Origin: Adiantum capillus-veneris
Lineage: Eukaryota; Streptophyta; Polypodiopsida; Polypodiales; Pteridaceae
Assembly: GCA_014529385.2 (NCBI GenBank)
Contig: CM043956.1
Location: 93,035,721 to 93,099,720, forward strand
Length of the DNA stretch: 64,000 nucleotides
Direction: 5' to 3'
Numbering within the stretch: the first letter of the stretch is position 1; each line of letters opens with the position of its first letter. This document shows positions 31,984 through 43,770 of this stretch, one piece after another. Position numbers and translations under genes: made by a program. The notes under the pieces were generated by a model. That model was given only the letters and a program-made list of their open reading frames with translations, was not told the DNA's origin and did not search any database.

Positions 31984-32768
31984 TGTTCGGAAATAAGACG
32001 TAGCTAAATAGATAATTGATTAGATTACTTAATGGAGAGAGACAGATTTACATACACGAGATTATAGAGTAGAGTGAGAGAGAGAGAGAGTACACACGAT
32101 ATACGTGGTTCACCCAATGTGGGCTACGTCCACGGGAAAGCAGCCACTCAATGGCTTTAATACTTCAAAACAAGAAGTAGTTTACAAAGGGATTATACTC
32201 TTTTGGAGCTCCCGCCTTGCTTCACTCTCACCTCCTCACACTCACCTTGTTGCATCAACTTCACACTATGAAACATGTGTATAAATGGCCTCCTTTTATA
32301 GGCCAAAAGGGATGCCCTCTCTTATGAGAGGCAGCCATGTGTAGCCGCCCTTGTGTGAATAAGTCCAAATCAGACCCTCCAATCCGCCCATGTGTGGCCG
32401 CCCTTGTGTAGACAAATCCGCTTTTGAATTCGGCCACCAGCCATTGAATTCGACCACCGGCCACCGGCCATTGACTTCCGACTACCGGCCACCGGCCAAC
32501 TGATCGGTCGTTTTCCGACCACTTTCCGGCCGCCGTCCGGCCATAATATTCCGGCGAAAAGGAATATTCCGGTGAGGGAAAAAAAGTCTCGAGGGCTTCC
32601 GCCCCCGAGGCCCCTAAAGTTGCCCCTGATTTTTGGCCATGAAAATTTTGGTTTCCAACGAGTGATTTTCCTTCACGCACGATGGCTTCTCCTCATAATG
32701 GGGGCCTTACAAATGTGCGCTTTTACCACATAAAATTACAAGGGTAAATCAGGCTCCATACTTAACAC
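31984..32768. mobile_element. Solo LTR inside the gene
   Basis: About 784 bp, TGTTCGGAAATAAG... to ...ccatacttaaca, related throughout to 51768-52452. A CTACT duplication lies at 31979-31983 and 32769-32773, one base beyond the expected CA end. No internal region or second LTR is present, so it is a recombined solo LTR. Removing it joins open coding sequence on both sides. Confidence 0.85.
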
Positions 32769-33094
32769 CTACTGTCACTTATGATGAGTACAACAATATC
32801 TTCACGGACATGAATTTGTTGCAAACTAGAATGGTAGAGTTCTACAATATCACATTTGAAGAGACAGGTGGCGTTCTACATTATGCTTTGAAGCTAGATG
32901 AGTGTGAGATTCTTAAAGAGAAGAAGCTAGAGCGAGTTACAATCACATTAATGAATAGGGCTCTTTCCAAATGTCCCACTAATGACCCTTCATACATCAG
33001 TGTTCAATCAGAAACAAACATATGGTGGCTTGGTGCATTTCAGGTCCAATTATTTCCAATTGTGTAGCTCTAGCAAGCCCTCTATTGTACATAA

Positions 33095-33238
33095 ATTTTA
33101 GATTTATTTTTCGTATCTCAAAAGGATTAATCTTGCAGGTAAAGAAAGAAGACCATGACAATTTATTTTTTAGATTTAGTTTTTGTATCTCAAAAGGATT
33201 AATCTCGCAAGTAAAGAAAGAAGACCATGACATTTTAT
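33095..33238 (+). repeat. 72-bp tandem duplication across a likely splice acceptor
   Basis: Two copies (offset 72 bp) contain 'tatctcaaaaggattaatct' and then gtaaagaaagaagaccatga. The first copy reads cttgCAG before gtaaag; the second reads ctcgCAA, losing the acceptor AG. 72 is a multiple of three, so the coding frame is kept. Confidence 0.8.
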
Positions 33239-34426
33239 TTTGGGTATCCCATCAAAGCCGTATTCCAGATATCAATGATAGGCAAATGAATCGAGGAGAG
33301 GTAGTGGCTCTAGATGAGAGAGGAGACTTTCAAGTTCAATGGCATCTTGCAGGTGACCTCAAAATGTCCATATTTGTACAATGCATGGTCTCTACCTAAT
33401 TGTAGAGAAGCTGGTATATTTGTACATTGAGTTTGCTTAGAAAATCAAAAAGTCAGTTGAACGACAAGTTGCTCTCGAGGCTTTGGAACTAGTTTTGTCA
33501 GATATTCTCTACATGGAGACAATGTGAAAATCCAGCGGGACGAAAAAAGGTCAACCAATGAGAAAGATGTACCCTGCAAACCATCCATAGGTGGGGTCAA
33601 GGCACGCCGTTTTCTATCTAAACTCAAGGTATGAAAGATGTGAAGCTAACAAAGCAAGGGAGAGTATATCACTCTAACTACATTAGTAAAGTTAAGTATA
33701 TGCACTAGAAAAAACTTCGTTTAGCAGTGAAAGACCAAGAGCCAACAACTCGCAATGCAAAGGGTGATGTGTGGTGTTCCATTGCACGTTATTTTAAATG
33801 TGTGACAATGATAATTGGTCGCAGGATAATCTCATCAAGTTTAAACAGAACCTTCAGCTACTGAAAAAATCCTTCAAGACAGCATGGACTAACACTCAAA
33901 TCACTCATAACATGGTAAATTCAAAGCACCTCAGATAGTCTTAGTACTAAGTTTGTGTTTAAATTTCTAAATAAATTTCTTGTTTTGTAGCACATTATTT
34001 TTAATCATTTGCCATACTTCATCCAAAAGTATGGGAATCTAGGTGTATGGAACACCTAGGGCCTGGAAAAGTCTCATTACATGGTTAGAAATGCCTACTT
34101 CAAATATACACAACATGGAGGCTCTCGAAATAAGGCAAACAATCTGAAGGAATTATTTCAATGGTTTTATTGCAGAATCACTCATCACATGCAACAAAAG
34201 CAAGTATTGGCCTCTTCAACAACCGTACAGGCAATCAGACATTTGCAACTTCAGAAAAGAAATCGAGCAGACGCATTCAACAACTCAAGTGCTCTTGAAA
34301 GTCAAATGAGGTGGAGGGAGACAATGCAATATGTCAATCATCGATGGAACAAGAGAATTAGAGTTTAGATGATTGGATGTACCACAAATGCCTGTAGAAT
34401 TAAATTCAATATGTACCATAACTATT

Positions 34427-35344
<918 letters not shown>

Positions 35345-35669
35345 ACAAAAAATACTTTGTATATCATGAAGGAAAATGTATTATCTATCTCCAAATCTAA
35401 ACTCTGGCACTCCTAGTAGCATTAAGGTGGCTTGCCGCTCATTGAAACCTGACACATCTAGAGGTAGCTTGATATCTGAGGTTTTCACTGATAGAAGATT
35501 GCTTCGTTCCACCTGTTTGCTTCTTCTTCAAGATCAATGGACTCCTCTATCTCCGTCACTTCAATATATTCCTCATCATTTTCCTCTTTTTCATCTGCTG
35601 GTAAATCTTGTTCTTCCATGACCTCCTTAGGATCTTTCATAAGACTTGTAAATAATCCATTTAAAAATA

Positions 35670-36242
35670 TTAGAAATCCAAAGGATTCTTTAACCAGCTT
35701 GCACTCCCGTTCATGTAAGCTGCACCAATGGGGTTGTACATAAGAGGCAGTTGATTATACTTCTTGTAAGACTGTCTTTTAGGATCACAGTCTTTTAAAT
35801 GGACAAACACCATTTCACCAACATTAACCCTACCCTCTTGAGTTTGAAGCTCAAACTTCTCTCGTTCCAGCTTCAAGTGTTCACTCTGTTCAGCTATAAA
35901 TACATTAAGATTAAATGGAGCATTAAAAATGCAAGAGACCAAGTCAAACTTATCACCGGCCTCAAACACAACTGCAAAATCTAAAAGCCTTTCATCAATC
36001 ACTATAGGGTCTTCATAAATAAATGCCTCTTTTTTCTTTGGGATTGTTGCAACACATTGGGCACTCTGCACAGTAGGTGCTAGAAAATCCACATGTCTCT
36101 TAAGTGAGTTCAGTAAAGTAAATTTTGGAGTAGAAGGGGACTCCATCTCGACAGATGGATCAATATCAGGCTCCTCAAAACTCATGGCAGGCTCTGCACT
36201 AGATATATCAATGGGTTCTGTGAAGTCTACATTCCTCTTCAT
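35670..36242 (-). CDS. Unknown acidic protein of the putative transposon
   Basis: An intact 190-residue frame begins MKRNVDFTEPIDISSAEPAM and has an acidic, Ser/Pro-rich N-terminus. 'LLNSLKRHVDFLAP' echoes the 'KRNVDF' start. A more ordered half contains VIDERLLDFAVVFEAGDKFD, IFNAPFNLNVFIAEQSEHLK and VGEMVFVHLKDCD. Alternating hydrophobic residues suggest a small beta-rich fold, but I cannot name it. It ends at 35670. Downstream minus-strand sequence holds an acidic EEYIEVTEIEESIDLEEEAN frame (about 35520-35600), perhaps another exon. No similarity to a known host gene is recognised. Confidence 0.45.
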   Translation of the reverse strand: MKRNVDFTEPIDISSAEPAMSFEEPDIDPSVEMESPSTPKFTLLNSLKRHVDFLAPTVQSAQCVATIPKKKEAFIYEDPIVIDERLLDFAVVFEAGDKFDLVSCIFNAPFNLNVFIAEQSEHLKLEREKFELQTQEGRVNVGEMVFVHLKDCDPKRQSYKKYNQLPLMYNPIGAAYMNGSASWLKNPLDF

Positions 36243-36550
36243 TGAAGTTTTTAATAGTGTTGACAGTCTTCTCAGAACATTTTATTTGCCAACGATGCGC
36301 TCGGGATCTATTTTCTGCCTCTTCCTCCTATGAGTTCGTAATCCTGCCGTTTGTTTCATACTAAGAAAAATAATTTTATTCAAACATAAATAACAAGAAG
36401 AACACCACATGAACATATAAGTTTTGAACAAACAATATAGGTAGGTATCTCACAATTATTTCCAACTAATCATATACACAATAACACAAGACGATTAGCA
36501 TGTGTGCATCCTTTGATAGAATGCAAATTAGGTTTATAGTTGCGAAGAGC
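36243..36550. other. No gene seen
   Basis: AT-rich sequence upstream of the minus-strand frame; it probably includes its 5' region. Confidence 0.4.
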
Positions 36551-37075
36551 AAAAGCCAATCAAGTGGATCATAGTGCGCAGAACACATAAACAAAACTCC
36601 ACAATACTACTGGCGCGTCGTGATCCACATGATTGGCTTTTATACAAAGTAATAGCTACCAAAACATCAAAAAAATTTATACTCCAAAAAAACCTTTGTA
36701 CAATTTCAACAGTGGATCACGACGCGCGAGGTACATAAAGAACCTTCAAAACACTACTGGCGCGCTATGATCCAATTTTGGTTCTTGAAATATTAAATAG
36801 TCTTTTAGAATTTAAAGCACAATTCCTAGACACAACTAAACTATGGACCAAATGAAAGTGAAGAGATTGCATTTACCTTTGCCAGGACTAGACATTGCTC
36901 TTGGAGTAGAGATTCAAGGACTGGGAATGTTGTTGGTGGTCTTCAAGCTTTTGATTAATGCACCTTGTAGGAGAGAGAGGCCTTTTTAACTCTCTCTCTC
37001 TCTCTAGCCTCTATCTTCCTCTTGATGTCTGTTTTTTCTTCTCCAATATGATTTCTCTTCTTCCCTTTACTAAGT

Positions 37076-37077
<2 letters not shown>

Positions 37078-37134
<57 letters not shown>

Positions 37135-37145
37135 CCCCCCCCCCC
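37078..37145. repeat. CT tract followed by C-run
   Basis: (CT)n 37078-37131, tt, C13 37133-37145. Same CT-then-C architecture as 17180-17239. Confidence 0.9.
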
Positions 37146-37294
37146 TTTTCATACAATAATAGACTTTACCGCTAGCGTTTTTAACAAAGCACGCCGCCAT
37201 GCAATAAATGACTTGTATAACCACAATAAATAGTTTTTTACAAGAAAAAAATACACGTACTATTTATGGTAACAAATGCACACTTGGATTCATG

Positions 37295-37298
<4 letters not shown>

Positions 37299-37355
<57 letters not shown>

Positions 37356-37366
37356 AACCAAAGAGA

Positions 37367-37435
<69 letters not shown>
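37299..37435. repeat. Two GA tracts
   Basis: (GA)n 37299-37351 and 37379-37435, each followed by 'gacctaacc', so the GA-gacctaacc unit is duplicated. Confidence 0.9.
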
Positions 37436-37438
<3 letters not shown>

Positions 37439-37794
37439 AACCTCCGAGACGACCTCTGCAACCAAGGTGCAAAGATCCTTCAAGTGTTTTCAATCAACTC
37501 AAAACAGCACAGAGGAATCCGCCTTGTATACTCATTTCAAACTACTCCTATCCATCAAGAGAGGTATTTCCAGAGTGTTTGTTGATGTAGAGAGAGAGAG
37601 AGTGAGAGAAAGTGTTTTTAAGTGCTTGTTGGGTTTGAAAGAGGAAAACACACACACACACACACACACATAGAGAGAGAGAGAAAGAGACGGTAGTCTT
37701 AGTTGGACCACGGTGCACGAAGGACTATTTTCAATACGCAAATCTGAGCCCGTGCACCTGATCCATACACGCGCGCGCACACACACACACACAC

Positions 37795-38261
<467 letters not shown>

Positions 38262-38284
38262 TTTGCATTTATCCTTACAGTGGA

Positions 38285-38720
38285 ATGGCAAGAACAAGGC
38301 AACAGCAAGGAAGGCAGGGAAAGGACCAGGGCTTGCAAAGAAAGCATGTGGAAGATCTGATAGTAAGGATAAAAGTTCAGGTAAACCGATGAAGATTTTG
38401 AAGGGACTAAGAATGAAGAATATTGAGAGAAACATGGGTTTATTTAGAGAGATCAGAAAAGCTCAAAAATGTATTGAGCTTTGTGTCCCTAAACTTCCTT
38501 TCCAAAGGGCAGTAAGGCAAATTTGTGATGAAGCATGTGCTAGTACAATAAGATGGAAGGCTGTTGCCCTGCTCTGTCTTCAAGAAGCAGCATAAGATTT
38601 TTACTAGAGTACTTTAATGATATCACCATTGTTGCTGCTCATGCTCACCGTGTCAAAATAATGGACAAGGATAGTGAGACCTCAAGAGAGTGCATTGGAG
38701 ATACGATAAGCTTCTCATCC
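38285..38720 (+). pseudogene. Divergent histone H3, CENH3-like, frameshifted
   Basis: The start ATG gives MARTR and, after a one-base slip, TARKAGKGPGLAKKA, matching the H3 tail start. The fold follows: FREIRKAQKCIELCVPKLPF (alpha-N), QRAVRQICDEACASTIRWKA (alpha-1, loop 1), VALLCLQEAA, a second one-base slip near 38593, then FLLEYFNDITIVAAHAHRVK and IMDKDSETSREC (alpha-2, loop 2, alpha-3). Compared with canonical H3, loop 1 is one residue longer and carries RW where H3 has RF. Both are known CENH3 features. The tail is about as long as canonical H3's. The last base is just after a GA tract on the 5' side. Two frameshifts mean it is dead unless the sequence has errors. It could be a decayed host gene copy or a transposon-borne gene. 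Confidence 0.8.
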
Positions 38721-39133
38721 CTAATGAGTTTAGTGACCCTAAAATGAAGGATATATTGCTAATACCACCATGCCGACAGGATCATGGGGTTAAGATTCAT
38801 GAAGTTACTCATGATGTGAACACTAGAGCCAGAGCTGAGTAAGAAGAAAGACGTAACCTGGAATCAGAGAAATGAAAGAGGATACAGATTGATGCTGCTG
38901 ATGAAGAGGCACAGAGGAGAAATTATGGGCAAGTTACCAAAGACTTGAATGAAAGAAACAACGATATTTTACATTCCATGAAAGAAGGGTTCTTAGCAAC
39001 CATTCCCCTTGTTGATGCTACTCGGCAGTTAGCTCTGGATTCTGTTGATATTGGGATTTTGAAAGATCCCAATGCACAAATTACAGGATCTATTGTTTAT
39101 TTATGCCTAAAGTACGTGATCTTCTCTGGATAG
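38716..39133 (+). pseudogene. Possible C-terminal extension downstream of the H3-like fold
   Basis: Immediately after the histone fold another plus-strand frame runs to 39133 with only two stops. It contains YDKLLIPNEFSDPKMKDILL, HEVTHDVNTRARAE, IDAADEEAQRRNYGQVTKDL and FLATIPLVDATRQLALDSVD. The middle is charged and helix-like. It may be a fused domain of the H3-like protein or a separate ORF. No family is recognised. Confidence 0.4.
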
Positions 39134-39269
39134 ACATCTGTGAATGTAAAAGAATAGAAATAAATACAAACATCTCTATAACCTATTTAAATATCTGTAA
39201 TAAGAGAAGAAAAAAAAATTCGCATTTGAAATGTAAGATAACATTTATAGAGGAGTGGTAAATAATTAA

Positions 39270-39490
39270 CTCACAGTTGCACCGTGGATTATGTACCATG
39301 GAGACATCACCGCCATTAGCAATCACATCTGAGTGAGTGAAAACATGTTGAACAAAGACCTCTTTCACAGTCTTCTTACCAACCTCGACTTGCTTTCCAT
39401 GCAGAACGAAACATATTTGTTGCTTTTGAGCTTTTTCTCCTTCTTGGCTGCGTAAGAACCCAAGAACCTTTGCTTATCCTCTGCTCTTGC
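39270..39490 (-). pseudogene. Minus-strand exon-like fragment
   Basis: The frame reads QQICFVLHGKQVEVGKKTVK then EVFVQHVFTHSDVIANGGDV and ends at AACTGTGAGTTAA, which contains a good splice donor. One stop lies upstream. It could be the first exon of the minus-strand gene whose other parts lie at 34430-36242. Unproven. Confidence 0.3.
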
Positions 39491-39920
39491 CACCTATTAT
39501 CTGTATTGAGAGAGTTTGAGATTACGATAGTGCTTATGCTACTACATGGTATTCTTGGCCCACTAATGGTGAGGTTAGTTGGGGACAGTGTAGAGCAACC
39601 TCTAGAACTTCTTGGGTGGGAAGAAGACAAAGCCATAGCTATAATGGAGGGAGAATGAGTTTTGAAAGCCGTTCATGAAGGTGGTGGATATCTTTTAATG
39701 AAGGGAGAGAGTTAGCTATCAATCAGTAGTCAGGTTTTAGCAACTTGATGGCTATTGGCAGTGGACCCTACTTTGTGAGACAAGGACTTTACCTTACGTA
39801 AATGGGACAAATCTCAATATTTTAAAGTGCTTTCTTTCATTTTTGTGATATTTTCCATGCATTTCTACGTTACATAAGGTTGTTGCTCATTGGTTGCGCC
39901 TTCTTTTCTCTCTCTTCAAT

Positions 39921-39955
39921 AAGGCCCTCCAAATGACCTCCAAAATTTCCTAATG
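39921..39955 (-). repeat. Right terminal inverted repeat
   Basis: aaggccctccaaatgacctc then caaaatttccta (39921-39952) is the imperfect complement of 28376-28407. It is followed by atg and then the CAT repeat at 39956. Confidence 0.75.
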
Positions 39956-39958
39956 CAT

Positions 39959-40960
39959 GCTCGTATTTGTACTAAGATAGATTTATGGTTGGGATATCAG
40001 AAAGTGCATATTTGACTTGCTGATATACCCAAAAAACGTGTTCCAAACAAGGTTTAGACATTATGAGTTTGTGGTTATGCCCTTTGGGTTAGTGAATATG
40101 CCCGCAACTTTGATGACGCTCATGGATAGTGTTTTTAGAATGTATTTGGGCAAGTTTGTTATCGTCTTTGTCACTGAAATTCTCGTGTACACTGCCTTTG
40201 AAGAAGAACAATTGCAACATCTGAGGGAGGTGCTTGAATTGCTATGAGAAAATAAGTTATATGCCAAACAGTTAAAGTGTGATTTTCTCAAGTAGGAAAT
40301 TCAATATCTCGAGCATGTAATCTTAGCTGATGGGCTACACATGGATCAATACAAAGTGGATTCCATTTGATGGTGGCCTTCTTCTAGAGATTTGGAAGTG
40401 TTACAAACTTTCTTGGGATTTGCAAGTTTTTATCAAACGTTTGCTAGAAACTATCCTCTAATTGATGTGCCGATGACGGATCAACTAAAAGCCAAGGGGG
40501 AAACATTTTAGTGGGGTGCCACTCAACAACGAAGTTTTGATGCTCTCAAGGACGCATTAGCTACAGCTCCTATTTTAGCTATTGTGGATCCTTTGAAGCC
40601 ATTTGTGTGGAAATGGATACTAGTAATCGTACAAGAGGGAAGGCTAATTGCATTTGAAACCAAGAATCTTGATTCAACATAGCAGAACTACTTTTCTTAT
40701 GAATGCAAACTCTATGCAATATCGTCTGCCTTGAATACATGGCAGCATTATTTGTATGGAGCTCAGTTTGAGATTGCGTTTGACCATGAAAGCATAAAAT
40801 TTTACACAAAAATTTGACTTGAAGGGTTGAAAGGCGAGGTGGGATGAAATTCTTCATAAGGATGAAGCAAATCCCCGGTAAAGTAAAGGACGATACAATG
40901 TGGTGGCTAATGGTCTTAGTCGTATGCTTGAGATAAACTATCTTCTATTCACAAAAATTC
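39959..40960 (+). pseudogene. Ty3 reverse transcriptase and RNase H, C-terminal piece
   Basis: Continuing from 28375: ARICTKIDLWLGYQKVHI, then TRFRHYEFVVMPFGLVNMPA, FVIVFVTEILVYTAFEEEQL (the YxDD site is decayed to VTEI), 'FLGFASFYQTFARNYPLI', then RNase H phrases 'RSFDALKDALATAPILA' and 'YFSYECKLYAISSALNTWQH'. Many stops. The loss of the catalytic aspartates shows an old copy. Same orientation and register as 28208-28375. Confidence 0.85.
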
Positions 40961-41047
40961 AAAGTGAGTTTTTGGATTCTTCAAAGGGAAAATATGAGCA
41001 TGACAATGCATACTCCAAAGTGTGGAGTCGTGTGAAAATGGAGCCAT

Positions 41048-41768
41048 ATGCAGGCTCTCAACTTTCAAGCTTGGAGAAGGAGATGGAGTTCTTTGCTTCA
41101 CACAATGAGAGTGTATGTATATATGTTAGAATGAATATGGGAATGAGTAAATCAATTCCCCTCTCATGCTTGCTCGACCTCTCTCTCTGTCTCTCTCACA
41201 CACATCTATCTCTTGCTTGATCCCTATTGGCACTTGCCAAGCTTGGCCAATCACTTTAGGTGGTCATTTCAAGCAATAGGGGTAGCATTTGGACAAGTGT
41301 CCTTCTTTCCCCTTTGAGAGAGAGGCTTGAAAATTGCATAGATAATTAGCTAATCAAACTAAATGCTCATTGGACCTCTTTTAAGACTATCCAATAGACT
41401 TCATGCACATCTTGAGGGCAACATGGGTAGGGGCTTGACATGTGTCCTTACTGCCTCTTGAGGACTAGGCTTGCCTTGAGCGTGTGAGTGTGTGTTCTCT
41501 CTCATGCCCCTACTTCTAGGGCTCTCCCCCTCCTTGTAGGGATCCTTTTTGACTATTGAGAACAAGCACATTAGTCACCAAGCCTGACAAAGCACCTCCA
41601 GCTTGGGTAGTGTTCCCACAAGCACATCAAGCACCTTAGTCAGCAAGCACGACAAGCACTTGAAGCACCTTAGCAGCAAGAATGGCAAGCACCTGAAGCA
41701 CCTTATTCATCAAGCACGACAAACACCTCAAGCACCTTAGTCATCAAGCACCTCAAGCTTGGGTAGCC
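41048..41768 (+). repeat. Dispersed repeat, copy 2 (uninterrupted)
   Basis: Homologous to 25398-25754 plus 27589-27965. At 41388-41400 (gactatccaatag) it keeps a single TCCAA where copy 1 carries the TRIM-like element, so it is an empty site. It includes a degenerate tandem region of 'caagcacctcaagcaccttagtcatc' phrases near 41620-41760. Confidence 0.85.
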
Positions 41769-41797
41769 TCTCACTCCCAACCAAATCAATGTACAAT

Positions 41798-42611
41798 GGC
41801 ATCAACAATCACTGCCATATCCCTTGATCAAGGTAGAACTGCTACAAGTCAAGGAACGGCTATATAAAGACATGCAAGCAGCAGGTGCAGAGGAAGTCCA
41901 CCCCAAGTGGAGAAAGAGATGTTTGAACAAGAATCCCAGATACTTGATTCTATTCACAAGATCACCTGTAGCCCTTCAGAAGGACCCTACTTTTTGTCAT
42001 GTACCAAGAGTAAGGACATGGCAAGCACATGAAGCAATGACAAAGAAGCAGCCTACATGGCTGAATTATCCGAGATTGCCAACTCCAAAAATGGAACACC
42101 GACAGAGGAATACATGGTGAAAACCCTAATGGGTGCCATGGCATTTTTTAAAAGTCTCCTTGATCTCTCATGTGCTATGCTCTACAAAATTTGCCAAATG
42201 TTGCTCACATGCATTGAAGCTTTTCACGAGCCAGAGCAAGCAGGAGGGCCGTGGATGTCATTCCTCAAGGGAAATAAAGTTCTTTGCTATGACCTTAGCA
42301 GCCAACCTTCTAAAGAAGTCCTTTATGGCTTCTACGCCCAGTGCATGTTCTTGCCATCACACAATATGTTGGCGTTTGAGGAAGCATTCTATACAGGTTT
42401 TTTCACTTGGCGAAAGAAGATTTCTGGGCCAGTGATCAGCAACCTAACCTCCAGATTTGTAGGCTACTCAACCATCGAGCTCAAGAACAGATTCACCATG
42501 CGATTTTTGCAGGTTCCAGACAAAGAGAGAAAGATCAAGTATGAGAAAGCTCTACATGCACTTAAAGACCGCCTCTCCAACCATCAACCCGAAGATTCTT
42601 TCAGTCCATAA
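41798..42611 (+). pseudogene. Unknown ORF upstream of a polypurine tract and LTR
   Basis: From ATG 41798 one frame runs to 42611 with two stops; the last 184 residues are open. Phrases: EKEMFEQESQILDSIHKITC, CIEAFHEPEQAGGPWMSFLK, EVLYGFYAQCMFLPSHNMLA, FEEAFYTGFFTWRKKISGPV. It looks helical and globular. No gag, protease, RT or integrase motif is seen. It sits directly before a polypurine tract, so it is an internal gene of an LTR element, either an unusual gag-like protein or an additional ORF. Confidence 0.45.
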
Positions 42612-42634
42612 AGCTGTGTCAAGGGATGACACAG

Positions 42635-43023
42635 GCAAGGAGGGGGGGAATGTTAGCAGCAAGATAACTCAGATACCATTTTTTAAAGCTCTCATTATAA
42701 AATTATTCATTATTTTGATGCATCGAGAATATTGCAATTAATTGATGAGCCGGGGCTACAAGCTTCCAGATTGTAACAACATGTCTTTAGTTAGAGCTCC
42801 TAGATTATTAGTTTTGACCACCAAAAACCTTGGCTAAGGTATAAAAGCCAATTTTGTAAAGTTATTCTTAAGTTTTGGATAATGAAATACACAGCGTGAG
42901 CTAACAGCGCTCACTTCTCTCCTTCATGTGCTTCCTTTTCCCTCCCCGGTTGTCACATTGCAGTTGCGTCTGTTGCGTTGCAACCACACGTAAGAGCTCT
43001 ACGCATTGATGTAAGCATTGCAC
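42635..43023 (+). repeat. Polypurine tract and 3' LTR
   Basis: caaggagggggggaa (42636-42650) is followed by TGTTAGCAGCAAGATAACTC. The LTR contains 'ggtataaaagcc' (about 42838, TATA box) and probably ends at cattgCA near 43022. The 5' LTR is not seen in the window. Confidence 0.6.
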
Positions 43024-43770
43024 AATATTTTGTAGCTTTTGGTGTCACTGACCCACGGCTTAATCTAATCATAAGTAGGAATTTACACCTTAAAATCAAA
43101 AACTAAGTATAGGTGGGGTATTGGGTCATTGCTAAGCATTTAGATGCATTCTCAGTCAAAAACGGCCAGGTCAAAAATCCACTACTGTTAATAATTGCGA
43201 CTTTTGCACTTGATCAAAAGTGGGATTTGAGATCAAAAGCATGTATGATTAGGTCTTATAAACATGTCCTAGAAGTTTCATTACGCTTGGATGTCATTTG
43301 ATGTTGTAACGGATGTGATTTATTTGTCGATGAGTGATTGACTTTTGGTGATTTCTGTCATTTGAGTGTAGCCTGAGTTAGATGTGAGTTGTTTGTTGTT
43401 TTCCAAGAGATTGACAACCTCTTGTAGCCTCTATGCACTAGTTGAGTCAGCTTCATTGACAATTAATTCGTGGTTCTCGCTACAACTGTAGTAAGATAGG
43501 AGTGAGGTAAGACACCCATCCCACATGCACCACCTTGGTGTGTGTTGCCTCCACCTTGGCGAAATGTGAGGAAGACTCAAGAGGAAAAAATTGCAGTATG
43601 CACTACTTTCTCCTTGGACTATGCACCAGATTTCCCCTTGGGACAATCCTTTTTGCATGGCTGCTTCCTAAGCATTGAAATCATAACTTCTCTTTTGTAT
43701 CCTTCTCAAACTCTTTTGTAGAGATAGGCCCTCAAGACCCCTTGGGTTTCTTAGCCGCCTCTAAGTTGGC
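43024..43770. other. No gene seen
   Basis: Short open frames only; no motif recognised. Confidence 0.4.

Larger units (their letters stand above)
30767..34368 (+). pseudogene. Intron-containing large gene, possible transposase of the 11.6-kb element
   Basis: Exon-like blocks: 30767-31513 (248 residues, ending in a coiled coil), an intron with gtgagc...ttgtag to about 31583, 31584-31983 (DSVYPDKENIDPKANVGKQL; after a frameshift TLDALGVSKRGYSAIQQSI), a solo LTR at 31984-32768, 32769 to about 33045 (LTLMNRALSKC, NIWWLGAFQ), about 33139-33400 (DHDILFWVSHQS, FQVQWHLAGDLKM), about 33820-33913, an intron gtaaat...ttgtag, and 33991-34368 (FNHLPYFIQKYGNLGVWNT, SHYMVRNAYFKYTQHGG). The 'GDLK' and 'GNLG.W..(Q)G.E..H' phrases resemble large uncharacterised eukaryotic transposases; this is from memory and weak. 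Stops and a frameshift suggest a dead copy. Confidence 0.5.

Noticed and set aside
36552-36773. tRNA or snRNA gene suggested by the hairpins
   Set aside because: No A/B box, cloverleaf or CCA-side consensus; the pairing is a single stem.
41560-41770. Repeated 'caagcacctcaagcacc' phrases that might look like a CRISPR array (also 27780-27965)
   Set aside because: Unit lengths are irregular, there are no unique spacers of constant size, and the context is plant nuclear repeat DNA.
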